Positions 16,893 to 24,215 of a stretch of DNA of 64,000 nt are shown here, piece after piece. A program made the position numbers and the translations under genes. Each line of letters begins with the position of its first letter. Positions within the stretch are counted from its first letter, which is position 1. Source of the stretch: Kitasatospora sp. CB01950 (GTDB taxonomy: Bacteria; Actinomycetota; Actinomycetes; Streptomycetales; Streptomycetaceae); assembly GCF_001905465.1 (NCBI RefSeq), contig NZ_LISX01000008.1:338957-402956 (forward strand). Direction: 5' to 3'. The notes under the pieces were generated by a model. That model was not told where the DNA came from. It did not search any database and worked only from the letters and a program-made list of their open reading frames with translations.

Positions 16893-17948
16893 ATGCGCCG
16901 CTACGGCAAGGACGCCGACGAGGACGACATCCGCAGCCGCCCGGGCCGCCGGGGCTCCCGCCCCCGCACCCGCATCCGGCCCAAACACGAGGACGCCGCC
17001 GGGGCGATGATCCTCACCGTGGACCGGGGCCGGATGACCTGCCTGGTCGACGGCGGCACCAAGGACGAGCGCCTGGTCACCGCCATGAAGGCCCGCGAAC
17101 TCGGCCGCAAGGGCGTGGTCGTCGGCGACATCGTCAACCTGGTCGGCGACCTCTCCGGGGACCCCGACACGCTGGCCCGGATCGTCCGGGTCGAGGAACG
17201 CACCTCGGTGCTGCGCCGCACCGCGGACGACGACGACCCGTACGAGCGGATCGTCGTCGCCAACGCCGACCAGCTGGCCATCGTCACCGCGCTCGCCAAC
17301 CCGGAGCCCCGCCCCCGGCTGATCGACCGCTGCCTGGTCGCCGCGTACGACGCCGGGATGAAGCCGCTGCTGGTGCTCACCAAGTCCGACCTGGCGTCCG
17401 CCGACGAGCTGCTGGAGTCGTACGCGCCGCTCGGCATCGACTACGTGGTGACCCGGCACGACGAGCTGGCCACCGCCGGCGCGGAGGCCGTCCGGGAGCA
17501 TCTGCGCGGGCGGACCACCGTCTTCATCGGGCACTCCGGCGTCGGCAAGACCACCCTGGTCAACGCGCTCGTCCCGGACCAGCAGCGGACCACCGGCCGC
17601 GTCAACGCCGTCACCGGCCGCGGCCGGCACACCACCGTCTCCGCGCTCGCCCTGCGGCTGCCCCCGCCGCCCGGCGTGAAGCCCGGCTCCCGGAAGGCCC
17701 TCGACCCGGGCTGGGTGATCGACACCCCCGGCTTCCGGTCCTTCGGTCTCTCCCACATCGACCCGTCCCGGGTCATCCTCGCCTTCCCCGACCTGGAGCC
17801 CGGCACCGAGGACTGCCCGCGGGCCTGCTCCCACGACGAGCCCGACTGCGCGCTGGACGCCTGGGTCGCCGACGGCCACGCCGACCCGGCCCGGCTGTAC
17901 TCGCTGCGCCGCCTGCTCGCCACCAAGGAGGCCCACGAGGACGACTGA
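16893..17948 (+). CDS. rsgA: Ribosome small-subunit-dependent GTPase A
   Basis: RsgA (351 residues) is the circularly permuted GTPase that checks late 30S subunit assembly. Domain order is a basic N-terminal tail, an OB-fold (about 38-105), the GTPase with G4 TKSD (163-166) before G1 GHSGVGKTT (213-221) and G3 DTPG (277-280), then a zinc knuckle (Cys308, Cys312, His314, Cys319). The permuted motif order confirms the family. A ribosome site AGGGGATC precedes ATG 16893. It is probably co-transcribed with aroA. Confidence 0.96.
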   Translation: MRRYGKDADEDDIRSRPGRRGSRPRTRIRPKHEDAAGAMILTVDRGRMTCLVDGGTKDERLVTAMKARELGRKGVVVGDIVNLVGDLSGDPDTLARIVRVEERTSVLRRTADDDDPYERIVVANADQLAIVTALANPEPRPRLIDRCLVAAYDAGMKPLLVLTKSDLASADELLESYAPLGIDYVVTRHDELATAGAEAVREHLRGRTTVFIGHSGVGKTTLVNALVPDQQRTTGRVNAVTGRGRHTTVSALALRLPPPPGVKPGSRKALDPGWVIDTPGFRSFGLSHIDPSRVILAFPDLEPGTEDCPRACSHDEPDCALDAWVADGHADPARLYSLRRLLATKEAHEDD

Positions 17949-17976
17949 GAGTTCACGCAGCCGACGAGTCGCCCGG

Positions 17977-18036
17977 CCCTGTCCACTGGGTAACGATAGG
18001 AAGGTCACACCGTCCTATCTGACAGGGAGTCAACCC
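17977..18036 (+). promoter_or_regulatory. Nested stem leader (possible riboswitch or operator) of the Gdx-type exporter
   Basis: Outer arms CCCTGTC (17977-17983) and GACAGGG (18021-18027) pair perfectly. Inside them GATAGGA-A-GGT (17995-18005) pairs with ACC-G-TCCTATC (18009-18019) around a CAC loop. GGGT (17988-17991), in the internal loop, can also pair with ACCC (18033-18036), just before the start codon, as a pseudoknot. The outer 3' arm contains the likely ribosome site (AGGGAG), so folding would hide it. The inner part also reads as a 23-bp DNA palindrome, and TAACGAT (17991-17997) resembles a -10 box, so a repressor operator is the competing explanation. Confidence 0.55.
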
Positions 18037-18037
18037 G

Positions 18038-18361
18038 ATGGCATGGGCCATGGTGATCCTCGCCGGTCTGCTGGAAACGGGATTCGCGGTCAACCTCAAG
18101 CTCAGCCACGGCTTCACCAAGCTCTGGCCCACCATCAGCTTCTGCCTCTTCGCCCTCGGCTCCTTCGGCCTGCTCACCCTCTCCCTGAAAACCCTCCCGG
18201 TGGGCAGCGCCTACGCGGTGTGGACGGGCATCGGCGCGGCCGGCACCGCGCTGTACGGAATCGTCTTCCTCGACGAGTCCTCCTCCACTCTCAAGCTGGT
18301 CTCGATCAGCCTGGTCATCGCCGGTGTGATCGGTCTTCAGCTCAGCGGCTCGGGACACTGA
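18038..18361 (+). CDS. SMR-family exporter of the Gdx/SugE (guanidinium) type
   Basis: A 107-residue protein with four membrane helices. The essential glutamate of the SMR family is Glu13 (GLLETGFAV). The segment LPVGSAYAVWTGIGAAGTAL closely matches the Gdx (SugE) subtype rather than EmrE. Gdx proteins export guanidinium as antiparallel dimers, so this is probably a single-gene homodimer. It starts at ATG 18038, behind AGGGAG, which is embedded in a stem-loop leader. The gap to rsgA is 89 bases and holds the leader element, so it likely has its own control. hisN follows after 19 bases. Confidence 0.9.
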   Translation: MAWAMVILAGLLETGFAVNLKLSHGFTKLWPTISFCLFALGSFGLLTLSLKTLPVGSAYAVWTGIGAAGTALYGIVFLDESSSTLKLVSISLVIAGVIGLQLSGSGH

Positions 18362-18380
18362 GTCCGCTAGGGTTCGGGGC

Positions 18381-19178
18381 ATGGCCGACTACCACGACGA
18401 TCTCCGACTCGCCCACGTCCTCGCCGACTCGGCCGACTCGGTCACCATGGAGCGCTTCAAGGCCCTCGACCTCAAGATCGAGACCAAGCCCGACCTGACG
18501 CCCGTCAGTGACGCCGACAAAGCCGCCGAGGAACTCGTCCGCTCGGTCCTGCGACGCGCCCGCCCCCGCGACGCGGTGATGGGCGAGGAGTACGGCCTGC
18601 AGGGCTCCGGCCCGCGCCGCTGGGTGATCGACCCCATCGACGGCACCAAGAACTACGTCCGCGGCGTCCCTGTCTGGGCCACCCTGGCCGCCCTCCTCGA
18701 GGAACAGCCCGACGGCGAGTACGCCCCCGTCGTCGGCATCGTCTCCGCCCCCGCCCTCGGCCGCCGCTGGTGGGCCGCCAAGGGACTCGGCGCGTTCGCC
18801 GGCCGCAGCCTCGCCAAGGCCCAGCGCATCCACGTCTCCAAGGTCTCCCGCCTCGCCGACGCCTCGCTCTCCTTCTCCTCCCTCAGCGGCTGGGAGGAGC
18901 GCGCCCGCCTCGACGCCTTCCTCGACCTCACCCGCAAGTGCTGGCGCACCCGGGCCTTCGGCGACTTCTGGTCCTACATGATGGTCGCCGAGGGCGCCGT
19001 CGACATCGCCGCCGAACCCGAGCTCTCCCTCTGGGACATGGCCGCCCCCTGCATCGTCGTCCAGGAGGCCGGCGGCCGCTTCACCGGCCTCGACGGCATC
19101 GACGGCCCCTCCGGCGCGGACGCGGTCGCCACCAACGGCATCCTCCACGAAGCCGCACTGCGTTCGCTGTCGATCTGA
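18381..19178 (+). CDS. hisN: Histidinol-phosphatase of the inositol-monophosphatase family
   Basis: A 265-residue member of the IMPase-like phosphatase superfamily. Metal-binding motifs are GEEYG (68-72), DPIDGTKNYVRG (84-95) and WDMAAP (218-223). The length and the NYVRG variant match the actinobacterial HisN branch, which removes phosphate from histidinol phosphate in histidine synthesis. Inositol-1-phosphatase is the main alternative. It follows the SMR gene closely and ends at a large inverted repeat. Confidence 0.85.
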   Translation: MADYHDDLRLAHVLADSADSVTMERFKALDLKIETKPDLTPVSDADKAAEELVRSVLRRARPRDAVMGEEYGLQGSGPRRWVIDPIDGTKNYVRGVPVWATLAALLEEQPDGEYAPVVGIVSAPALGRRWWAAKGLGAFAGRSLAKAQRIHVSKVSRLADASLSFSSLSGWEERARLDAFLDLTRKCWRTRAFGDFWSYMMVAEGAVDIAAEPELSLWDMAAPCIVVQEAGGRFTGLDGIDGPSGADAVATNGILHEAALRSLSI

Positions 19179-19181
19179 CAG

Positions 19182-19327
19182 AGCACCACCAGGGGCGCGG
19201 GGAACTGCGCGACAAGCGCAGACCACATCCGCAAGGTCGCGATCAAGTGCAGGTCGTTGTCCCGCGTCGCGATCTTGCCGTCGGATGCGTTCCCCTTCGC
19301 GCAGTTCCCCGCGCCCCTGATGGTGCT
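19182..19327. repeat. Long inverted repeat of the dispersed Streptomyces GGGGCGCGGGGAACTGCGCG family
   Basis: Arms 19182-19212 and 19297-19327 are 31 bases each and complementary with one mismatch. The arm core is AGGGGCGCGGGGAACTGCGC. An inner pair (ATCCGCAAGGTCGCGAT near 19227 against ATCGCGATCTTGCCGTCGGAT near 19269) continues the stem. The element fills the gap between the convergent hisN and Sel1 genes and probably terminates both. A relative lies at 27872-27961. Confidence 0.85.
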
Positions 19328-19331
19328 GCCC

Positions 19332-21248
19332 CTACGCGCTGAGCTCCGCGGTCATCGCTTCCAGCAACCGCCCCGCCCGCTCCGCGACCTCCGCCGGCCC
19401 GTACTCGGCAGCCCGCTTGCACCAGTTCTCGGCCTGTACGGCCTCCCCCCGCCGGAGGGCCAGCAGCGCCAGCCGCAGAGCCGCCCGGCCGTGGCCCGCG
19501 TCCGCCGCCCGGGTGTACCAGAGCATCGCTTCGGCCTCGGAGTCCTGACGCGCCAGCAGCAGCCCCAGGTTGAACGCCGCGCTGCGGCTCCCGCCCTCCG
19601 CCGCCCGCCGGTACCAGCTCTCCGCGATCTCCAGCGCCCCGCGCTCCGCCGCCCGCACCCCCATCCGGACCTGCGCCCGGAGGTGCCCGGCGTCCGCCGC
19701 GATCGCGTACCAGTGTTCGGCGTCCGCGTCGGCGCCCCCGCGCCGGTCGAGCAGCGAGGCGAGCCGGAAGGCTCCCTCCGCGGAGCCGCCGCCCGCGGCC
19801 TGCCGGTAGCGGTCGAGCGCGCCGACGAGGTTGCCGCGCTGTTCCTGGACGACGGCCAGTTGCAGGGCCGCTTCGCCGTGCCCCTCGGCGGCGGCGCGCG
19901 CGTACCACTCCTGGGCCTGCCGGGTCTCGCCGCGGCCGGCGTGCAGCACGCCGAGGTTGAACGCGCCGTCGACGGATCCGGCTTCGGCGGCCTTGGAGAA
20001 CCAGGGTTCGGCGCCGGATTCGTCGCCGCGCTGGAGCAGCATGACGGCGAGTGCGTTGCAGGCTTCGCGGTGGCCGGCGTACGCCGCGCGCCGGTACCAC
20101 TGTTCGGCCTGGGTGTCGCGGCCGGCGCCGGCGCACAGCAGGCCGAGGTTGAACGCGCCGTTGTGGTCGCCGGCGTCGAGCGCGGCGCGGTACCAGTGTT
20201 CGGCGACGGCGTTCTCGCCGCGCCCGGCGTGCAGCGCGCCGAGCGCGTTGGCCGCTGTGCCGTCGCCGGCTTCGGCGGCCTCCTGCCACCATTCGGCGGC
20301 GGCGGTGGGGTCGCCGGTGTCGCGGAGCAGGAAGCCGAGGGCGCAGGCGGCGCGGGCTTCGCCGTTCTGGGCGGACTGCCGGTACCAGCGGGCGGCTTCG
20401 TCGAGGTCGCCGCGGGATTCGAGCAGCACGCCGAGGCGCAGCGCGGCGCGGGCGTGGCTGCGGGCGGCGGCGGTGCGGTACCAGGTTTCGGCGGTGTCCT
20501 TGTCGCCGGCGGCTTCGCGCATCCGGGCGAGGCGGTAGGCGGCTTCGCGGTGGCCGGAGTCGGCGGCGGCCTTGAACCAGCGTTCGGCGCGGACGTCGCG
20601 GCGGTGTTCCATGAGGTCGCCGAGGGCGTACGCGCCGAGCGGGTGGCCCTGTTCGGCGGCGAAGTGCAGCCAGTATTCGGCGGCTTCTTCTTCGCCCTGG
20701 TCGCGCAGTTGCAGGCCGAGGGCGTGGGCGGCGGGGGCCGAGCCGGCGACGGCGGCCTGTCGCCACCACTGGCCGGCTTCGGCGCGGTGGCCCTGCTGGT
20801 GGAGCAGGACGCCGAGGTTGTTGGCGGCGGCGCGCAGTCCTGCGGCGGCGGCGGTGCGCAGGTAGGGTTCGGCGTCCTGGAGGTCGCCGCGGCGCAGCAG
20901 GAGGGCGCCGAGTTGGCTGGCGGCGCCGGGGTCGCCGGCGTCGGCGGAGCCGCGGTGGCGGGCTTCGAGGGCGGCCTGTTCGCGGGCGGCGAGGGCGGTT
21001 TCGAAGCTGTCGGCGCCGTCGTCGCTCTCCAGCAGGTCGCGGGCGGAGGCGGTGGCGACGACCTGGTCGGCGGTCAGGTGGACGAGGCTGTCGGGGCCGT
21101 AGCCGGACATGGCGGGGCCGCCCCGGGTGCTGCGCTGCGCGGGCAGGCTGCTGCCCGGCCGGCGGGCGGGTCGGGCACCGGTGTCACTGTCCGTGGTGCT
21201 GTTGGCCGCCAGTCGTTCTCCCGTCCCGTTTTTTCCGATGAGTTTCAT
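19332..21248 (-). CDS. Sel1/TPR repeat protein
   Basis: A 638-residue protein made of about fourteen Sel1-like (TPR-type) repeats of roughly 35-37 residues, with the pattern A-x-x-LG-x-LL-x-x-RG-x(4)-AE-x-WYR-x-AA-x-x-G running from about residue 110 to the C-terminus. Sel1 solenoids are protein-protein scaffolds. No catalytic domain, signal peptide or membrane segment is seen. ATG 21248 has GGAG five bases upstream; an in-frame ATG 11 codons earlier is possible. A long leader region of about 290 bases precedes it. Partner and function are unknown. Confidence 0.85.
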   Translation of the reverse strand: MKLIGKNGTGERLAANSTTDSDTGARPARRPGSSLPAQRSTRGGPAMSGYGPDSLVHLTADQVVATASARDLLESDDGADSFETALAAREQAALEARHRGSADAGDPGAASQLGALLLRRGDLQDAEPYLRTAAAAGLRAAANNLGVLLHQQGHRAEAGQWWRQAAVAGSAPAAHALGLQLRDQGEEEAAEYWLHFAAEQGHPLGAYALGDLMEHRRDVRAERWFKAAADSGHREAAYRLARMREAAGDKDTAETWYRTAAARSHARAALRLGVLLESRGDLDEAARWYRQSAQNGEARAACALGFLLRDTGDPTAAAEWWQEAAEAGDGTAANALGALHAGRGENAVAEHWYRAALDAGDHNGAFNLGLLCAGAGRDTQAEQWYRRAAYAGHREACNALAVMLLQRGDESGAEPWFSKAAEAGSVDGAFNLGVLHAGRGETRQAQEWYARAAAEGHGEAALQLAVVQEQRGNLVGALDRYRQAAGGGSAEGAFRLASLLDRRGGADADAEHWYAIAADAGHLRAQVRMGVRAAERGALEIAESWYRRAAEGGSRSAAFNLGLLLARQDSEAEAMLWYTRAADAGHGRAALRLALLALRRGEAVQAENWCKRAAEYGPAEVAERAGRLLEAMTAELSA

Positions 21249-21542
21249 GCCGACTCCAGCTCCCCCCGAGTGTCGCGGCATTCGCCCCCGGCCGTCGGCC
21301 CGGGGTGGTTCCCCCAGGGGTCGCGCCGGATCGGACGGCCTGTCAATGGCCGCGCCGCGTCCCCCTCGTGGTCCATCGTCGCATCACCCGTAACCCTCGT
21401 ACACCTGCTCCGTCCGTTTTGGCGGAGCGGGGCCGAAGCCCGGCGAGATTGCTTCAGCGCTTTGTCGATTTCCCGACACTGAGCCCCACAAACCCCAACC
21501 CCGCATCGTACCGGAGTCGATCAACTCTCGGCGCATGCAAGG
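21249..21542. other. Intergenic stretch without a recognised gene
   Basis: About 290 bases between the Sel1 gene start and the chitinase terminator. It is less GC-rich in places than the rest and must hold the Sel1 promoter on the minus strand. I see no convincing -35/-10 pair, small ORF or structured RNA in it. Confidence 0.6.
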
Positions 21543-21579
21543 GCGAAGGCCCGGAGGGTGTCTCCCTCCGGGCCTTCGC
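21543..21579 (-). terminator. Perfect 16-bp hairpin terminator of the chitinase gene
   Basis: The arms GCGAAGGCCCGGAGGG (21543-21558) and 21564-21579 are exact complements with a five-base loop, 21 bases past the chitinase stop. The core is the same GGCCCGGAGG sequence found in the terminators of the two initiator tRNA genes nearby. Confidence 0.9.
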
Positions 21580-21600
21580 TGCACGCGTGGTGACGTTGAG

Positions 21601-23607
21601 TCAGCTGACGGTGAAGTCGTCCGCCTGGTAGGCGCCCTGTCCGTACCAGCCGTGCACCCAGATGGTCACCGAGGTGACCGAGGCGCCGGTGGTGAACTTG
21701 GTGGACAGTTGCGCCCACGAGCTGCCGCCGGGGGTCCAGGTCGAGCTGTCCGCCCCGGAGCCGGTGACGCCGAGGTAGGTGTAGTTGCCCTTCACCCATG
21801 CGGAGAGCGTGTAGGTGGTGTTCGGCTTGACCGTGACGGTCTGTTGGCACTGCGCGGTGTCACCGGCACTGGCGTTGCCCTGCAGCGCGTACGAGCCGGT
21901 GTGGCCGCCGCCGACCACGCTGCCGCCGCTGCCCGCGCAGGTCCACGGGCTGAGCGCGCCGGACTCCAGGCCCGGGTTGGCGACGATCCCGCCGCCGGGG
22001 CCGCTCGGCGAGGAGGACGGGCTGCTGGACGGCGAGCCCGAGGGCGACGAGGACGGCGAGCCGCTGGGCGAGTTGGACGGCGACGGGCTGCTGCTGGTGC
22101 TGCTGCTCGCGCTCGGCGACGGCGAGGTCGGCGGCGCCGGGCAGTTGGCGGCCGAACCGGAGGTCGCCGTCATCAGCGGGTTGAGCAGCACCGCGTTCGG
22201 GTCGTCGTACAGCGAGAACACGAAGGAGCCGCCGAGGCCGTTGCAGTGCGCGTAGTCCATCTTGGCCTGGATCGACTTGGTGTTCTCCCCGGACCAGAAG
22301 TTGGTGCCGTCGTAGAAGTACGAGGCCTGCGACGCCGGGTCCCAGTACGTGTAGCTCGGGTTGTCGACGACGCCCAGCAGTTCCTTGTACATCCGCACGC
22401 CGGCCACGTTGCCGGAGTTCGGCGCGCCCTGCGCGGGCCCGCTGGCCGGCTGGAACAGCCCGTGGTTGGCGCCGGCCGCCACGCCCGTCCAACCGCGGTA
22501 GTACAGCGGGACGCCCATGTTGAGCTTGTTGGCCGGGAAGCCGCCGGGGATGCCGTACGAGGGGTCGCCGACCGTGTAGGCCTTGACCGCCTCGTCGATG
22601 GAGTACTTGGCGTTGCCCGGCGGGATGTTGTTCGACGGGTCGCTCGGGTTCTGGTAGACCGGCGTCTGGTGGTTGGTCGGCCCCTGCGCCTCCCAGCCGC
22701 CGTGCATGTCGTACGTCATCGGGTCGGCGAAGGTCAGGTACTGGGCGATCTTGTCGGTCTCGATGTACTGGATCTTGTCCTGACCGGCCGGCAGCGCGGC
22801 GCTCAGCGCGTAGGTCTTGCCGTCGGCGCTGCCCTGGGCGTTGAGCTGGTTGCGGAACTCGGCGAGCAGCGCGGTGAAGTTCTGCTTGTCGTTGGGCGAG
22901 GCGTGGTTGCCGAGGTGGCCGCCGCCGCCCGGGTACTCCCAGTCGATGTCGAAGCCGTCGAAGATGCCCTTGCCGGTGCCGGCGCCGCCGTAGCCGCCCT
23001 GCGCGGGCAGGTTGCCCTTGATGAACATGTCGACGCAGGAGGAGACGAGCTTCTTGCGGGAGGCGTCGGTGGCGGCCGCGTCCGAGAAGTACTTGGAGTA
23101 GGTCCAACCGCCGATCGACATCAGGACCTTGAGCTTCGGGTACTTGGCCTTCAGCTCCTGGAGCTGGTGGAAGTTGCCCGCCAGCGGCTGGTTCCAGGTG
23201 TCGGTGGAGTTGTCGACGCTGTTGCCGTTGGCGAAGGTCTTCGCGTAGTCGGCGTAGTAGTCGCCCGCGCCGTCGCCGGCGTTGGGGTTGTTCTCGTCCT
23301 GGGAGGCCGCCGAGTTGGCCTCGAAGCAGGTCAGGTTGGTGGGGTCGATGTTGGCGAAGTCGTACAGCAGGTAGTCGAGTTTCCCGGCCATGCCGTTGGT
23401 GTCGACGTTCTTCAGGTAGTACGCGTTCTGGTAGATCGACCACTGGTCGAAGTAGGCCACCTTCATGCCGCCGCTGGTGGCGGGGGCACCGGTGGTGTTG
23501 GCCGGTCCGGCGGACGCGTTGGGGGCTCCCAACAGCGACATCGCCCCGGCGAGCAGAGTGGCGGCCGCGGCCGTGACGGCCCAGAGCCTTCGGTTGTTGC
23601 GGTGCAT
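21601..23607 (-). CDS. Secreted GH18 chitinase with C-terminal carbohydrate-binding domain
   Basis: A 668-residue extracellular endochitinase-type enzyme. The signal peptide is about residues 1-33 (ending NASA|G). The GH18 catalytic domain covers about 45-485, with SIGGW (164-168) and the catalytic DxxDxDxE motif DGFDIDWE (217-224), where Glu224 is the acid/base. A Ser/Pro linker spans about 492-540. A C-terminal beta-sandwich CBM (about 541-668: NPGLESGALSPW, YTLSAWVKG) resembles the CBM_4_9/CBM16 type. The start has AGGAGAGG upstream. A DasR-like operator lies between the -35 and -10 elements at 23772-23800, so induction by chitin breakdown products is expected. Confidence 0.95.
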   Translation of the reverse strand: MHRNNRRLWAVTAAAATLLAGAMSLLGAPNASAGPANTTGAPATSGGMKVAYFDQWSIYQNAYYLKNVDTNGMAGKLDYLLYDFANIDPTNLTCFEANSAASQDENNPNAGDGAGDYYADYAKTFANGNSVDNSTDTWNQPLAGNFHQLQELKAKYPKLKVLMSIGGWTYSKYFSDAAATDASRKKLVSSCVDMFIKGNLPAQGGYGGAGTGKGIFDGFDIDWEYPGGGGHLGNHASPNDKQNFTALLAEFRNQLNAQGSADGKTYALSAALPAGQDKIQYIETDKIAQYLTFADPMTYDMHGGWEAQGPTNHQTPVYQNPSDPSNNIPPGNAKYSIDEAVKAYTVGDPSYGIPGGFPANKLNMGVPLYYRGWTGVAAGANHGLFQPASGPAQGAPNSGNVAGVRMYKELLGVVDNPSYTYWDPASQASYFYDGTNFWSGENTKSIQAKMDYAHCNGLGGSFVFSLYDDPNAVLLNPLMTATSGSAANCPAPPTSPSPSASSSTSSSPSPSNSPSGSPSSSPSGSPSSSPSSSPSGPGGGIVANPGLESGALSPWTCAGSGGSVVGGGHTGSYALQGNASAGDTAQCQQTVTVKPNTTYTLSAWVKGNYTYLGVTGSGADSSTWTPGGSSWAQLSTKFTTGASVTSVTIWVHGWYGQGAYQADDFTVS

Positions 23608-23771
23608 GCGGATGTGCCTCTCCTGTCACGTGGGGATGCAGGAAACGCCGTCCGACACCCCGGTCGGGGAGAGCGGCAGACGGGGCAGAACACGATCAAT
23701 TCCCGTTGCGGGCATACGCGTTGCAGCACCACCAGGCGGGCGGTGGGGGCCGCTCGTCATGGGCACGACCC

Positions 23772-23800
23772 AGATTGGACTGGACCACATGGAGTGTCAA
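23772..23800 (-). promoter_or_regulatory. Chitinase promoter with DasR-responsive (dre) site
   Basis: On the minus strand TTGACA (23800-23795) is a perfect -35, followed by 17 bases and CAATCT (23777-23772) as a weak -10. The 12-mer TGGTCCAGTCCA (23787-23776) lies in the spacer and matches the dre core TGGTCTAGACCA at 10 of 12 positions. DasR represses chitinase genes until N-acetylglucosamine metabolites accumulate. The predicted leader is about 158 bases. Confidence 0.7.
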
Positions 23801-23823
23801 TGGGACGCACTCCAGGGAATGGC

Positions 23824-23855
23824 AAAGGCCCGGAGGCTGATGCCTCCGGGCCTTT
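23824..23855 (-). terminator. Terminator of the first tRNA-fMet copy
   Basis: Arms AAAGGCCCGGAGGC and GCCTCCGGGCCTTT pair over 14 bases around a TGAT loop, ten bases past the tRNA 3' end. Confidence 0.9.
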
Positions 23856-23865
23856 CGCTACAGAG

Positions 23866-23939
23866 TAGCGGGGACAGGATTTGAACCTGCGACCTCTGGG
23901 TTATGAGCCCAGCGAGCTACCGAGCTGCTCCACCCCGCG
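23866..23939 (-). tRNA. Initiator tRNA-fMet (CAT), copy 1
   Basis: A 74-base cloverleaf without encoded CCA. The anticodon CAT is in CTGGGCTCATAACCCAG, whose stem has the three G:C pairs diagnostic of initiator tRNA. The first base C1 faces U72, so the acceptor end is unpaired, again an initiator feature. The T-arm GGTTCAAATCC is standard. The discriminator base is A73. Identical to copy 2. Confidence 0.97.
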
Positions 23940-24042
23940 TCGGTAAACCAACAGTATCACGATCACGACCGCACCCATGACCACCCATGACCACCCCGGG
24001 ACGCCGAGGTCTCCGAGGTCCCCGGGGCCCTTGGGGAATGGC

Positions 24043-24074
24043 AAAGGCCCGGAGGCTGATGCCTCCGGGCCTTT
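24043..24074 (-). terminator. Terminator of the second tRNA-fMet copy
   Basis: Same 14-bp hairpin as at 23824, part of the duplicated block. It would end the copy 2 transcript before copy 1, so each copy is probably a separate unit. Confidence 0.9.
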
Positions 24075-24084
24075 CGCTACAGAG

Positions 24085-24158
24085 TAGCGGGGACAGGATT
24101 TGAACCTGCGACCTCTGGGTTATGAGCCCAGCGAGCTACCGAGCTGCTCCACCCCGCG
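24085..24158 (-). tRNA. Initiator tRNA-fMet (CAT), copy 2
   Basis: Base-for-base identical to the copy at 23866-23939, including the three G:C anticodon-stem pairs and the C1:U72 mismatch. It lies 58 bases downstream of the UPF0182 gene stop on the same strand. Confidence 0.97.
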
Positions 24159-24215
24159 TCGGTGAGCTAACAGTAGCACGGCTGCGGGGTGGAGCAGCAA
24201 ATCGGTTCTCGCAGC

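Larger units (their letters stand above)
23815..24163. repeat. Tandem duplication carrying two initiator tRNA genes
   Basis: Bases 23815-23944 and 24034-24163 are identical over 130 bases (offset 219). Each copy includes a tRNA gene and its terminator, and weaker similarity continues past both ends. The intervening 89 bases are unique. Confidence 0.95.

Noticed and set aside
17988..18000. ACGA between short TA/TA arms, reminiscent of a guanidine-II (mini-ykkC) loop
   Set aside because: Only two base pairs would close the loop and there is no second tandem hairpin, so the guanidine-II consensus is not met.
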